From Aeromicrobium wangtongii (GTDB taxonomy: Bacteria > Actinomycetota > Actinomycetes > Propionibacteriales > Nocardioidaceae): 64,000 nucleotides of DNA. Position numbers and translations under genes: made by a program. Below the pieces are notes generated by a model, which had not been told where the DNA came from, did not search any database, and saw only the letters and a list, made by a program, of their open reading frames with translations. Below are positions 29,736 to 39,544 of the stretch, piece after piece (position 1 is the stretch's first letter; each line of letters opens with the position of its first letter). Location of the stretch: NCBI RefSeq assembly GCF_024584515.1, contig NZ_CP102173.1, positions 3,162,001-3,226,000 of the forward strand, given 5' to 3'.

Positions 29736-31726
29736 ACACCCTCCCGGACCACCGGCTGACGCCGGACGAGCGTGGCGACCCAGCCAGTCCCCGGCGCACG
29801 CTGGTGGCCTTCGCGGCGATCGTCGTGGTCGTCGTCGGTGCCGCCGTCGCGATCACGGCCGCATCCAACGAGGCCAAGCCCTCCGAGCAGCGTCCGCCGG
29901 CGGCTGCCGCCTCCCCAGCACCGGTGACCAGGACCCCCGCACCCGGCGACATCGCCCAGGCCGATCTCGTCGACGAGGAGGACCGCCGCCTGCAGTCTGC
30001 TGTCTCCGGAGGAACCGGTCGGCGGGGCGGCGTCACGACGGTGGTGCTGGAGCCCCGGGAGGTCGGCGCGTACGGCGTGGACGACCTGATCGCGCTCGGG
30101 GCCGCCAGCCGCCAGGGACGCACGATCACCCTCCGGCGTCCCGTGGTCGTCCCGTCGGGCGTCTCACTGAGGATCCACGCACCGGGAGCCACCCTGCGTC
30201 TTGCCGGAAGCGCTGCGGGCCCGGCCAGCGTCGTCGCGTGGGGCGGGTCACTGACCGTGTCGGGCACTGCGGCCAAACCGGTGCAGGTCATCGGGTGGGA
30301 TCGCGCGACCAGGGCGCCGGACGTGGACGAGACCGACGGGCGCGGCTACCTCCGGGTCCATTCCGGACGGCTCGCGGTCAAGCACGCCTCGCTGGAGCAT
30401 CTCGGCTTCTGGAGCGGTCGCACCGGCGGGCTGGCGGCGACCGGGACGAGCTTCGCCCCGTCGAAGGCGCAGATCCTCGATGTCAGCATCACGGCGCCCC
30501 ACATCGGGGTCTACCTCGCGGACACCCGCAAGGTTGCGATCAGCCGGACTCGCGTACAGGACGCCGACCGGGACGGCATCCAGCTCGACCGGTCGACGGG
30601 GACGCGCATCAGCGATGTCACCGTCGCCGGGTCCGGGCTGAGCGGCATCCGGGCCCGCTACCGCAGCGACCGGTTGTCGCTCTCCGGCGGCTCGGTCACC
30701 GGCAGCGCGGCCTACGGGATAGTCGCGGACGGGCGGCCGCGCGCGACGGGGCCGAATCCGGCCGGCCGCAGCGTGGTCAACGCGACCGGGCTGACCCTCA
30801 CGGGAACGACGGTCACCGACAACCGCAAGGGCGGGGTCCGGATCTTTGGGACGAACGACGCCTCGGTGGACGGTTTGAAGGCCGATGAGGATCGTGCGGC
30901 CCTGCAGGTCATCGGGCGATCCAGCGGGACCTCGGTGCATGACAGCGTGATCACGTCCCGGCGCGGCGCCGCGATCGCCGTGGCGGGCGGGGCGCTGAGG
31001 GTCACCGTGGTCGGCAGCACCGTGGCCGGCACGACCTCGGGCATCACGATCGCCGATGCGGACGTCGACGTCTCCGGCACCGCGCTCACGATCGCCAAGG
31101 GACACGCTGTGCAGGTCACCGACCGACGTGGCACGGGCTCGGCGAAGGGCAACACCGTCTCCGGCGCCGGGCCGCACGCCTTCGAGCTGGCCGATGGCGC
31201 CGACGGCTTCACTGTCAGCGACAACGACGCGCAACGGTGGCGGACGACCCACCCCCGGATCGAGTGGATCGAGCACAACCCGTTCGCCCTGCTGTGGGCG
31301 CTGATCCTGGTCGTCCCCGCACTGGGCCTGCGCTTCGTCGTACGGCGACACCGCAGGCACCGGGATCTGCGCCGCCTCGCAGAGGAGACCGTCATCGCGA
31401 TGGCCCGCGCCCGCCGGCAGGGGCCTGCCGAGATCCCGGATCCCCTGGCGCAGCCGCCACGAGCAGAGCGACCAGCTCCGGCGTCGTTGATGGGCGCGCC
31501 GGCGGCGATCGTCCCCGCGCCGCCCGCGCCGCAGGCACCCCGGCTGGTCGAGGCCAACCGGATCATCACGCGCGGCACCATGGGGCAGTTCCGCTCCGCC
31601 CACGATCTGGCGGTCCACGCCGTCCTCGAGGGTGGCAAGTCACCCCATGACGTGGCGCGGACCCTTCGGGTGCCGGTCGCGGTCGTGACCAGCTGGGTCG
31701 ACGCGAGCAGGTCCGGACCGACCTGA
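29732..31726 (+). CDS. Membrane-anchored right-handed beta-helix protein with cytoplasmic HTH-like tail
   Basis: The protein has 664 residues from a GTG overlapping the glycosyltransferase stop. A membrane helix at about 23-45 is followed by a Pro/Ala linker, then a long beta-helix (about 110-505) with many short turns such as GTRISDVTVAGSGLSGIRAR and TSVHDSVITSRRGAAIAVAGG. A second membrane helix at 518-537 (FALLWALILVVPALGLRFVV) leads to a basic cytoplasmic segment, and the last 50 residues contain KSPHDVARTLRVPVAVVTSWVD, which looks like a helix-turn-helix. The chain thus crosses the membrane twice with the beta-helix outside. Polysaccharide processing or guidance is likely given the linked GT2 synthase. 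The role of the tail (DNA, protein or synthase contact) is open. Confidence 0.78.
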   Translation: MNTLPDHRLTPDERGDPASPRRTLVAFAAIVVVVVGAAVAITAASNEAKPSEQRPPAAAASPAPVTRTPAPGDIAQADLVDEEDRRLQSAVSGGTGRRGGVTTVVLEPREVGAYGVDDLIALGAASRQGRTITLRRPVVVPSGVSLRIHAPGATLRLAGSAAGPASVVAWGGSLTVSGTAAKPVQVIGWDRATRAPDVDETDGRGYLRVHSGRLAVKHASLEHLGFWSGRTGGLAATGTSFAPSKAQILDVSITAPHIGVYLADTRKVAISRTRVQDADRDGIQLDRSTGTRISDVTVAGSGLSGIRARYRSDRLSLSGGSVTGSAAYGIVADGRPRATGPNPAGRSVVNATGLTLTGTTVTDNRKGGVRIFGTNDASVDGLKADEDRAALQVIGRSSGTSVHDSVITSRRGAAIAVAGGALRVTVVGSTVAGTTSGITIADADVDVSGTALTIAKGHAVQVTDRRGTGSAKGNTVSGAGPHAFELADGADGFTVSDNDAQRWRTTHPRIEWIEHNPFALLWALILVVPALGLRFVVRRHRRHRDLRRLAEETVIAMARARRQGPAEIPDPLAQPPRAERPAPASLMGAPAAIVPAPPAPQAPRLVEANRIITRGTMGQFRSAHDLAVHAVLEGGKSPHDVARTLRVPVAVVTSWVDASRSGPT

Positions 31727-31740
31727 GCAGCGAGGTGGGG

Positions 31741-32730
31741 TCAGCCGAGGCGGGTGACGACGGTGTCGCACAGCTCCTGCAGTGCCGAGCGTGCGGGAGA
31801 GTCCGGGAGCTTGGCCAGCAGGACGCTCGCGGCATCGGCCTCGGCCTGCACATAGGCGCGCGCCTCGGTCATCGCCGGGTGGGCGCGCAGCAGCGTGAGC
31901 GCCTCGGCGTGCTCGTCGTCATCGGTCAGCGGTTTGGACAGCAGCGACCGCAGCCGCGCGTCGGCCGGATCGGTCGAGCGCAGCGCGATGAGCGTGGGCA
32001 GCGTCGGGACGCCTTCGCGAAGATCGGTGCCCGGCGTCTTGCCCGAGTCGCCGGTCTCGCTGGCGACGTCGATGATGTCATCGGCCAGCTGGAAGGCAGC
32101 GCCGATGCGCTCGCCGAACTCGGTGAGCGTCACCTGGACGTCCTCGGGGGCGCCGGCCATCATGGCACCGAACCGGGCGGAGGTCGCGATCAGCGAGCCG
32201 GTCTTGTCCGCGACCACGGAGAGGTAGTGCGCCAGGGCGTCCTCGTCGGCGTCGGGCCCGATCGTCTCGCGGATCTGCCCCTGCACCAGACGTGAGAACG
32301 TGCGCGCCTGGATGCGCACCGCATCGGTGCCGAGGTCGGACACCAGGTCGGATGCCTGGGCGAAGAGATAGTCGCCGACCAGGATCGCCACCGAGTTGTC
32401 CCAGCGCGAGTTGGCGCTCGGGGCACCCCGGCGCAACGGGGCCTCGTCCATGACGTCGTCGTGGTAGAGCGTCGCCAGGTGCGTCAGCTCCACGACGACG
32501 GCGGCTCGAGCCACCTCCGCGCGGGACGGGTCGCCGAACTCCGCGCTCAGCATCACCAGCAGCGGGCGGAACCGCTTGCCACCGGCATTGAGCAGGTGGG
32601 CGGCTGCCTCGGCCACGAACGGCGAGGACGAGTCGACTGCCGCGGTCAGCTGCGACTCGACCGCATCCACCCCCGCGAGAACTCGGCTCTCGAGGGCAGT
32701 GTCGGCGAACGAGACACCCAGAGTGGACAC
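31741..32730 (-). CDS. Polyprenyl diphosphate synthase (menaquinone side chain)
   Basis: This 329-residue trans-prenyltransferase has the first aspartate-rich motif DDVMDEAPLRRG near 91 and the second, DDIID, near 217, with the GGKRFRPLL opening and the KTGSL signature. It adds isopentenyl units to make the long isoprenoid tail for MenA. The start is GTG at 32730 with AGGAG six bases upstream. It follows nuoN by 22 bases in the same direction, so it is probably co-transcribed with complex I. Family members of this type include heptaprenyl to nonaprenyl synthases; chain length is not resolved. The symbol grcC is sometimes used. Confidence 0.9.
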   Translation of the reverse strand: MSTLGVSFADTALESRVLAGVDAVESQLTAAVDSSSPFVAEAAAHLLNAGGKRFRPLLVMLSAEFGDPSRAEVARAAVVVELTHLATLYHDDVMDEAPLRRGAPSANSRWDNSVAILVGDYLFAQASDLVSDLGTDAVRIQARTFSRLVQGQIRETIGPDADEDALAHYLSVVADKTGSLIATSARFGAMMAGAPEDVQVTLTEFGERIGAAFQLADDIIDVASETGDSGKTPGTDLREGVPTLPTLIALRSTDPADARLRSLLSKPLTDDDEHAEALTLLRAHPAMTEARAYVQAEADAASVLLAKLPDSPARSALQELCDTVVTRLG

Positions 32731-32752
32731 GCAGAGCTCCTAGAGAAACGGT

Positions 32753-34372
32753 TCAGCGCACGAATGCGCCCGCATGCTGCGCGAGGTCCAGCACCGGTCC
32801 CGGAATGATACCGAGTCCGACCGTGCCCAACACAGCGACGACGATCACCACGGTAGTCAGCGCGCTGGGCACGGCGACCGTCGGGCCGTCGCCGACCGGA
32901 TCGGTGAAGAACATCAGCACGATGACCCGCACGTAGAAGTAGGCCGCCAGTGCGCTGATCAGCACGCCGATGACCACGAGCCACCAGAAGCCGCCGGAGT
33001 ACGCGGCGCTGAAGACGCCCCACTTGCCGATGAAGCCGCCGGTCAGCGGGATGCCTGCGAACGACAGCATGAACACCGCGAACGAGCCCGCCAGCCACGG
33101 CGAGGTCCTGCCCAGACCTGCCCACTTCGACAGGTGGGTCGTCTCGCCACCGGAGTCACGCACCAGCGTGACGACGGCGAAGGCGCCGATGGACGACAGC
33201 CCGTAGACCGCGAGGTAGAACAGGACACTGGACACCGAGGTGATGCGGTCGGAACCGGCGACGCCCGCGTAGACGCCGACGAACCCGACCAGCAGGAAGC
33301 CCGCGTGGGCGATCGAGGAGTAGGCCAGCATCCGCTTGACGTCGGTCTGCGAGATCGACACGACGGCGCCCAGGAACATCGTGATGATCGCGATGGCCAC
33401 GATCATGGGACGCCAGTCCCACGACGATCCGCCGAAGGCCACGAAGAACACCCGCAGCAGCGCGAGGAAGGCCGCCGCCTTGGTGCCGGCGGCCATGAAG
33501 GCGGTCACCGGCGTCGGGGCGCCCTGGTAGACATCGGGTGTCCACGTGTGGAACGGGGCGGCGCCGATCTTGAACAGCAGCCCGACCGCGATGAGCGCGG
33601 TCGCCGCGAGCAGCATGTTCTCGCCGCCGGTGCGGTTGGTGACGGCCCGGTCGATCGCCGCCAGGTCGAAGCTGCCGGAGTAGCCATAGGCCAGCGCGAT
33701 GCCGTACAGGAAGAACACCGACGAGAACGCCCCGAGCAGGAAGTACTTGAGCGCGGCCTCCTGGCTCAGCAGGCGACGTCGGCGGGCCAGCCCGCACAGC
33801 AGGTACAGCGGCAGCGACAGGACCTCGAGCGCGACGAACATCGTCAGCAGGTCGTTCGCCGTGGCGAACAGCATCATGCCGACCAGCGCGAACAGGGCGA
33901 GCGGGAAGATCTCGCTGTGCTCGACGCGCAGCTTGACCGCCTCGGCCTCTGCCGCGGACCCGGGCGCGTCCGCAGCACGTCCGGTGAAGGCGCTCATGCC
34001 GCCCTCGAGCCGGCGCTCGGCGAACAGCATCATGCTGAGCAGCCCGAAGACCAGCAGGCTGCCCCACGCGAAGACGCCCGGTCCGTCGATCGACAGGGCG
34101 CCCTCGGCGGCCACCTGACCGCGAGCCTGCAGCGCGGCCTCGATCCGGTCCAGGTCGTTGTAGACCAGGACGGTGTCGACGATCGCGGCCACGATCGCGA
34201 CGACCGCCAGACCGGTCTGCACCACGAACCTGGAACCCCGGGGCCAGAACGCCTCGACGACGACGCCGAGCACTGCGGCCCCGGCGATGATGAACAGCGG
34301 GCCCAGCAGCGAGTACTGGATCTCGGGCGCGGCGATGGGCGGCAGATCGGCCGACAACAACGACGTGATCAT
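32753..34372 (-). CDS. nuoN: NADH-quinone oxidoreductase subunit N
   Basis: This 539-residue antiporter-like membrane subunit of complex I has about fourteen helices. Family landmarks are a lysine-bearing helix in ALKYFLLGAFSSVFFLYG, HTWTPDVYQGAPTPVTAFMA and KRMLAYSSIAHAGFLLVG. It is somewhat longer than the Escherichia coli protein, with an extra cytoplasmic loop around residues 115-140. It forms part of the proton-pumping arm. Its ATG shares one base with the nuoM stop (TGATG), and it is the last nuo gene. Confidence 0.95.
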   Translation of the reverse strand: MITSLLSADLPPIAAPEIQYSLLGPLFIIAGAAVLGVVVEAFWPRGSRFVVQTGLAVVAIVAAIVDTVLVYNDLDRIEAALQARGQVAAEGALSIDGPGVFAWGSLLVFGLLSMMLFAERRLEGGMSAFTGRAADAPGSAAEAEAVKLRVEHSEIFPLALFALVGMMLFATANDLLTMFVALEVLSLPLYLLCGLARRRRLLSQEAALKYFLLGAFSSVFFLYGIALAYGYSGSFDLAAIDRAVTNRTGGENMLLAATALIAVGLLFKIGAAPFHTWTPDVYQGAPTPVTAFMAAGTKAAAFLALLRVFFVAFGGSSWDWRPMIVAIAIITMFLGAVVSISQTDVKRMLAYSSIAHAGFLLVGFVGVYAGVAGSDRITSVSSVLFYLAVYGLSSIGAFAVVTLVRDSGGETTHLSKWAGLGRTSPWLAGSFAVFMLSFAGIPLTGGFIGKWGVFSAAYSGGFWWLVVIGVLISALAAYFYVRVIVLMFFTDPVGDGPTVAVPSALTTVVIVVAVLGTVGLGIIPGPVLDLAQHAGAFVR

Positions 34373-35931
34373 CAGTGCCCCCCTTCTTCGTGGCCGGTCG
34401 ACTCGGTGGTGCCGGCGTCGATCGGTGTGGGTGTCTTCGGCGCCGGGTCACCCTTGCCGATGTGGCTGACCACCGTGTCGATCGCGGGGTTGATGGCGTT
34501 GAGCACGGGCTGCGGGAAGAAGCCGAGCCCGATGATGAGCATGATCGCGGGGGTCAGCGCCGCGATCTCCAGCGGACGCAGCTCGGTGACCCCCTCGGCG
34601 CCCGGAGCCAGCGGTCCGGTCATCGTGCGCTGGTACATGATCAGGACGTACAGCGCCGCCAGCACGATGCCGAGCGTCGCGAACACCGCTGCGGGAATCG
34701 ACACCGTGAACGTGCCGGCGAGCACCAGGAACTCCGAGACGAACGGCGCCAGCCCCGGCAACGACAGGCTGGACAGGCCCGCGATCAGCAGGACGCCCGA
34801 CATGATCGGCGCGATCTTCTGCACGCCACCGAAGTCGGAGATCCGCGCCGAGCCGCGCCGCGCGATCATGACGCCGGTGACCAGGAACAGGGCGGCCGTG
34901 GAGAGGCCGTGGTTGAACATGTACAGCGTGGAGCCGGCCATCGAGGTCGACGTGAACGCGAAGATGCCCAGGATGATGAAGCCGAAGTGCGACACCGAGG
35001 TGAAGGCGACGAGCCGGCGGATGTCGTCCTGCCCGATCGCCAGCAGCGCGCCGTAGATGATGCTGATCACCGCGAGCGTGATGATGACCGGGCTCGCCCA
35101 GTCGGCCGCCTCGGGGAACAGGTTCAGGCACCAGGTGATCATGCCGAACGTGCCGATCTTGTCCACGACACTGACCATCAGCACCGAGGTGCCCGGGGTC
35201 GCCTGACCCGCGGCGTCCGGCAGCCAGGTGTGCAGCGGCCACAGCGGCGCCTTGATCGCGAACGCCGCCATGAAGCCCAGGAACAGCAGTCGCTCGGTGT
35301 TCTGGCCCAGGTCGAGCTCCTTGAGATCGGTCAGCAGGTACGACGCGTCCCCCTGACGGGCGCTGACGACGTACAGGCCCACGATCGCGGCGAGCATCAG
35401 CAGGCCACCGACCAGGTTGTAGATCAAGAACTTGACCGCCGCGTAGGACCTGTTGCCTCCCCCGAACGTTCCGATCAGGAAGTACAGCGGGATCAGCGTC
35501 GCCTCGAACAGGACGTAGAACAAGAAGACATCGGTCGCGATGAATGCGCCGATCGCCAGACCCTCGACGGCGAGCATCCAGGCGAAGTAGGCGTTGACGC
35601 CCCGCGGATCGGGGAGCCGGTCGTCGAAGGAGGCCAGGATGACGATCGGCACCAGGATCGTGGTCAGCAGCACCAGCGTGATCGCGATGCCGTTGACGCC
35701 GACCGCGTAGTGCGCGCCGAAGGCCTTGATCCAGGTGTGCTCCTGGGTCAGCTGGTACCCACCGGACGTCGGCTCGTACTTGGCCAGCACGACCAGCGAC
35801 AACGCCAGCGTGATCAGCGAGACGCCGAGGGCGATCACCTTGGCGGGCAGGTGATCGGTCGTGCCGCGTGGCACGAGGGCGAGGATCAGCGCGCCCGCGA
35901 TCGGGGTCGCGGCCAGGATCGTGAGGATCAT
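34372..35931 (-). CDS. nuoM: NADH-quinone oxidoreductase subunit M
   Basis: This 519-residue antiporter-like subunit starts at the ATG at 35931 (ATGA overlap with nuoL). Landmarks are the conserved glutamate in [38 protein letters not shown] with the quinone-arm HTWLPDA motif, and [16 protein letters not shown]. It contributes a proton channel in the distal membrane arm. The C-terminal 30 residues are a hydrophilic Pro/Thr/Glu-rich tail ending in GHEEGGH, not usual for the family. Confidence 0.95.
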   Translation of the reverse strand: MILTILAATPIAGALILALVPRGTTDHLPAKVIALGVSLITLALSLVVLAKYEPTSGGYQLTQEHTWIKAFGAHYAVGVNGIAITLVLLTTILVPIVILASFDDRLPDPRGVNAYFAWMLAVEGLAIGAFIATDVFLFYVLFEATLIPLYFLIGTFGGGNRSYAAVKFLIYNLVGGLLMLAAIVGLYVVSARQGDASYLLTDLKELDLGQNTERLLFLGFMAAFAIKAPLWPLHTWLPDAAGQATPGTSVLMVSVVDKIGTFGMITWCLNLFPEAADWASPVIITLAVISIIYGALLAIGQDDIRRLVAFTSVSHFGFIILGIFAFTSTSMAGSTLYMFNHGLSTAALFLVTGVMIARRGSARISDFGGVQKIAPIMSGVLLIAGLSSLSLPGLAPFVSEFLVLAGTFTVSIPAAVFATLGIVLAALYVLIMYQRTMTGPLAPGAEGVTELRPLEIAALTPAIMLIIGLGFFPQPVLNAINPAIDTVVSHIGKGDPAPKTPTPIDAGTTESTGHEEGGH

Positions 35932-37805
35932 GCGAGGTTCACCGCCAGGAGGCACAGGACGACGATGGCGGCGCCACCGAACATCGTGAGGGCATAGGAA
36001 CGGACGTGGCCGGTCTGCGGCTTGCGCAGGAACTGCGAGGTGTCACCGAGCCGGTCGGCGATCCCGGTCACGAAGCCGTCGACACCCTTGCCGTCGAACC
36101 AGACCAGCAACCGGGTGAGGTACCGGGTGGGACGAACGACGAGCGCCTCGTTGATCTCGTTGCCGTACAGCTCGTGGCGGCCGGCCCGGGCGAACACCGA
36201 CACCGAGCTGTCGGCGGGCGTCTCGGCGGCGATCGGCTCCCGGCTGTAGAAGAACACCGCGCCCAGCACACCGAGCGCGACGACCGCGGTGATGATCAGC
36301 GTCAGGACGATGGCCGGCACCGCCAGCTCGTGGTGCTCGGCCTCCCCGACGACCGGCTCCAGCCAGTCCACGATCCAGTCACCCAGCAGCAGGACACCAC
36401 CGACGGCCGACAGCGCGGCGAGCGCGATCAGCGGCCAGGTCATGACCCGCGGCGACTCGTGCGGGTGGACGTCCTCGCGCCAGCGTTTGTGCGACAGGAA
36501 GGTCATGATCATCAGCCGCGTCATGTAGAACGCCGTGACGCCGGCCCCGAGCAGGGCGCCGAGGCCGACCCACAGGTTCTGCCCGAAGGCGGCCTCGATG
36601 ATCTTGTCCTTGGACCAGAAGCCGGCGAACGGCGGGACGCCGATGATCGCCAGGTAGCCCAGGGCGAAGGTCGCGAAGGTGATGGGCATCATGTGCCGCA
36701 ACCCGCCGTAGTGGCGCATGTCGACGTCATCGTCCATGCCGTGCATGACCGATCCGGCGCCGAGGAACATGTTGGCCTTGAAGAAGCCGTGCGTGATCAG
36801 GTGGAAGATCGCGAACGCGTAGCCGGCGGGGCCGAGACCCGCGGCCAGCATCATGTAGCCGATCTGGCTCATCGTCGAGCCCGCCAGGGCCTTCTTGATG
36901 TCGTCCTTGGCGCAGCCGATCCACGCGCCGGCCAGCAACGTCACCAGGCCGACGACGATGACCGCGGTGCGGGCCACCTCGGAGGCGTCGAAGATCGCGT
37001 TGCTGCGCACCACGAGGTAGACGCCCGCGGTGACCATCGTCGCGGCGTGGATCAGCGCGGAGACGGGGGTGGGGCCCTCCATGGCGTCCAGCAGCCAGCT
37101 CTGCAGCGGCACCTGGGCCGACTTGCCGCAGGCGCCCAGCAGGAGCAGCAGGCCGAGCGCCGTCGTCACGGTGTCGGTCGCGCCCGGGGCAGCGGCGTTC
37201 ACCGCCCCGATCGCGGACGTCCCGAACTGCGCGAACATCAGCATGATCGCCAGCGCCATCCCGATGTCACCGACGCGGTTGACCACGAAGGCCTTCTTCG
37301 CGGCAGCCGCAGCACTCGGCTTGTGCTGCCAGAACCCGATCAGCAGGTACGACGCGAGGCCGACGCCCTCCCAGCCCAGGAACAGCACCAGGTAGTCGCC
37401 GGCCAGCACCAGCGTGAGCATCGCGGCGATGAAGATGTTGAGGTAGGCGAAGAACCGGCGCCGGCGCTCGTCGTGGGCCATGTACCCGATCGAGTACACG
37501 TGGATCAGGGTGCCGACGCCGGTGATGAGCAGCACGAACAGCGCCGAGAGCTGGTCGTAGACGAACACCATGTCGACGTGGAAGCGGCCCGCATCGATCC
37601 AGGTGAACAGATCGGTGGTTTGGGAGCGGTCCTCGGCGTCACGGCCCATCAGCTGGGCGAACAGGATGACGCCGAGGATGAAGGACGCCGCCGACGCCGC
37701 GGTGCCGATGAGGTGGCCGAAGCGGTCGGACTCCTTGCCCCAGACCAGGAGCAGGGCTCCGCTGGCCAGCGGGATGGCGATGAGCAGCCACTGAAGATCG
37801 AGCAT
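35928..37805 (-). CDS. nuoL: NADH-quinone oxidoreductase subunit L
   Basis: This 625-residue end subunit of the membrane arm starts at the ATG at 37805. It has the [19 protein letters not shown] helix with the key glutamate, [20 protein letters not shown] (quinone-arm HTWLPDAM equivalent with Q and S), and the long C-terminal region that carries the lateral helix. Length matches the family (about 610-640). Its start is 13 bases after nuoK, with a CTCGATGCTC-type context and no strong ribosome site; translation may follow from nuoK. Confidence 0.95.
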   Translation of the reverse strand: MLDLQWLLIAIPLASGALLLVWGKESDRFGHLIGTAASAASFILGVILFAQLMGRDAEDRSQTTDLFTWIDAGRFHVDMVFVYDQLSALFVLLITGVGTLIHVYSIGYMAHDERRRRFFAYLNIFIAAMLTLVLAGDYLVLFLGWEGVGLASYLLIGFWQHKPSAAAAAKKAFVVNRVGDIGMALAIMLMFAQFGTSAIGAVNAAAPGATDTVTTALGLLLLLGACGKSAQVPLQSWLLDAMEGPTPVSALIHAATMVTAGVYLVVRSNAIFDASEVARTAVIVVGLVTLLAGAWIGCAKDDIKKALAGSTMSQIGYMMLAAGLGPAGYAFAIFHLITHGFFKANMFLGAGSVMHGMDDDVDMRHYGGLRHMMPITFATFALGYLAIIGVPPFAGFWSKDKIIEAAFGQNLWVGLGALLGAGVTAFYMTRLMIMTFLSHKRWREDVHPHESPRVMTWPLIALAALSAVGGVLLLGDWIVDWLEPVVGEAEHHELAVPAIVLTLIITAVVALGVLGAVFFYSREPIAAETPADSSVSVFARAGRHELYGNEINEALVVRPTRYLTRLLVWFDGKGVDGFVTGIADRLGDTSQFLRKPQTGHVRSYALTMFGGAAIVVLCLLAVNLA

Positions 37806-37818
37806 CGAGTGCGTCCCC

Positions 37819-38112
37819 TTATGACTTCAGCAGGCTCGCGTCGTCGACGGAGATCGTCCGGCGCGCGCGATAGATGGACACGATGATGGACAGCCCGACG
37901 ACGACCTCGGCCGCGGCGACGACCATCACGAAGAAGGCGGCCACCTGGCCGTCGAGGTTGCCGTGCTGGCGCGAGAAGGACACGAAGGCCAGGTTCGTCG
38001 CGTTGAGCATCAGCTCGATGCACATGAACACGATGATCGCGTTGCGGCGGACCAGGACGCCGACGGCGCCGATCGTGAACAGGATCAGCGACAGGGTGAT
38101 GTACTCGGTCAC
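37819..38112 (-). CDS. nuoK: NADH-quinone oxidoreductase subunit K
   Basis: This 97-residue, three-helix membrane subunit has the conserved glutamates: [15 protein letters not shown] in helix 2 and [14 protein letters not shown] in helix 3, which are central to proton transfer. It starts with a GTG that overlaps the nuoJ stop (GTGA). Length and spacing are normal. Confidence 0.95.
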   Translation of the reverse strand: MTEYITLSLILFTIGAVGVLVRRNAIIVFMCIELMLNATNLAFVSFSRQHGNLDGQVAAFFVMVVAAAEVVVGLSIIVSIYRARRTISVDDASLLKS

Positions 38113-38885
38113 TTCTGCCCTCCCAACGCGTCCGGGTCTTCCTCGGGGGTCAGCTGCTCGACGACCTTGTCGATGTCGTCGTCGAATCCGCTGCGCACCT
38201 GGCCGCGCTCGACGATGCTCGGCGAGAGCGAGGACTCCAGCGGCGTGCCGTCCGGCAGCAGGGCCGGGGTGTCCACGGCGTTGTGTCGGGCGAAGACGCC
38301 CGGCGTGGCCTGCGGGCCCGGGTGGCGGCCCGACTCGGCGTACTCGCGCATGCGACGCGCGGCGATGTCGGCCTGGGAGAGCCGGGGCGTCAGGCGCTCC
38401 TTGTGGGCCAGCACCATCGCGCCGAGGGCTGCGGTGATGAGCAGCGCGCTCGTGAACTCGAAGGCCAGCACGTACTTGCCGAACAGGAGCTCGGCCAGGC
38501 CGTACGGATTGCCGTTGGCGTTGGCGCCCTTCAGGCCGACGACCGCGCCCGACACCGTCTGACCGATCGCCAGCACCGCCGTGATGCCGAAGAGCAGGCC
38601 CACCACTGCCGCGAAGAAACGCTGACCGGCGATCGTCTCGCGGATCGCGTCGGAGGAGTCGACGCCCACCAGCATCAGGACGAACAGGAACAGCATCATG
38701 ATCGCGCCGGTGTAGACGATGATCTGCACCGCGAACAGGAACGGTGCGCCCTGCGCGGCGTACAGGATCGCCAGGCTGATCATGACGACGGCCAGGGCCA
38801 GCGCCGCGTGGACTGCCTTGCGCGCGAAGATCAGCCCCAGTGCCGCGATCACCATGACCGGGGCCAGGACCCAGAACGCCGTCAC
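38109..38885 (-). CDS. nuoJ: NADH-quinone oxidoreductase subunit J
   Basis: This 258-residue membrane subunit starts at the GTG at 38885 overlapping nuoI (GTGA). It has five helices, with [21 protein letters not shown] carrying the pi-bulge tyrosine region typical of NuoJ. The core ends near residue 160; a 95-residue hydrophilic C-terminal extension rich in Asp, Glu and Arg follows, as in several Actinobacteria and longer than in enterobacteria (about 184 residues). Confidence 0.94.
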   Translation of the reverse strand: MTAFWVLAPVMVIAALGLIFARKAVHAALALAVVMISLAILYAAQGAPFLFAVQIIVYTGAIMMLFLFVLMLVGVDSSDAIRETIAGQRFFAAVVGLLFGITAVLAIGQTVSGAVVGLKGANANGNPYGLAELLFGKYVLAFEFTSALLITAALGAMVLAHKERLTPRLSQADIAARRMREYAESGRHPGPQATPGVFARHNAVDTPALLPDGTPLESSLSPSIVERGQVRSGFDDDIDKVVEQLTPEEDPDALGGQK

Positions 38886-39544
38886 TTGTTCTCCCCCGCG
38901 CCCGTTGAGCCTGTCGAAACGTCGCCCGTTGAGCCTGTCGAAACGCCCGTTGAGCCTGTCGAAACGTCGCCCGGCGCCCCCTCGGGATTGACCTCGGCGG
39001 TCTCGGCCGCGTCCACGGGGAAGATCGGCAGCTGCTTGCCGCGGTAGTAGTCGTGGTGGTCGTCGCTGATCATCATCTCGTGCGGGGGCTCGACCATTCC
39101 CGGCAGCAGCGGCGCCAGCAGGTCGTTCTTCTCGTAGATCAGATCGGCCCGGTTGTCGTTCGCCAGCTCGTACTCGTTGGTCATCGTGAGCGCCCGCGTC
39201 GGGCAGGCCTCGATGCACAGCCCGCACAGGATGCAGCGCAGGTAGTTGATCTGGTAGACCCGGCCGTACCGCTCGCCGGGGCTGTGCCGGTCGCCGGCGA
39301 CGTTGGAGGCGCCCTCGACGTAGATCGCATCCGCCGGGCAGGCCCAGGCGCACAGCTCGCAGCCGATGCACTTCTCCAGGCCATCGGGCCAGCGGTTGAG
39401 CTGGTGCCGGCCGTGGAAGCGCGGAGCGGTCGGCATCTTGACCTTGGGATACTGCTCGGTCACCGGTTTGCGGAACATCGTCCGGAACGTCACGCCGAAG
39501 CCGGCGATGGGGTCCCAGAGGGTCTCCTTGGCGGGGCTGCTCAT
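38882..39544 (-). CDS. nuoI: NADH-quinone oxidoreductase subunit I
   Basis: This 220-residue peripheral subunit has two four-cysteine clusters for 4Fe-4S centres: C59, C62, C65, C69 and C104, C107, C110, C114 ([12 protein letters not shown] and [12 protein letters not shown]). These are N6a and N6b on the electron path to quinone. The last 25 residues are not family sequence: they read VSTGSTG three times and are the translation of three copies of a short DNA repeat (38901-38966). The ATG overlaps nuoH (ATGA). Confidence 0.95.
   Translation of the reverse strand: MSSPAKETLWDPIAGFGVTFRTMFRKPVTEQYPKVKMPTAPRFHGRHQLNRWPDGLEKCIGCELCAWACPADAIYVEGASNVAGDRHSPGERYGRVYQINYLRCILCGLCIEACPTRALTMTNEYELANDNRADLIYEKNDLLAPLLPGMVEPPHEMMISDDHHDYYRGKQLPIFPVDAAETAEVNPEGAPGDVSTGSTGVSTGSTGDVSTGSTGAGENK
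38901..38966. repeat. Three copies of a 21-base repeat inside the nuoI 3' end
   Basis: CCCGTTGAGCCTGTCGAAACG occurs at 38901-38921, 38925-38945 and 38946-38966. On the coding strand each copy is read as STGSTG without a stop. Related repeats occur at the ends of nuoG, nuoF and, as a variant, nuoE. Confidence 0.95.

Noticed and set aside
32774..35056. A 760-codon open frame antisense to nuoN and nuoM, and similar frames along the nuo operon
   Set aside because: The composition (runs of Arg, His, Gln, Asp) is typical of shadow frames, there is no start signal, and the sense strand encodes clear complex I subunits.
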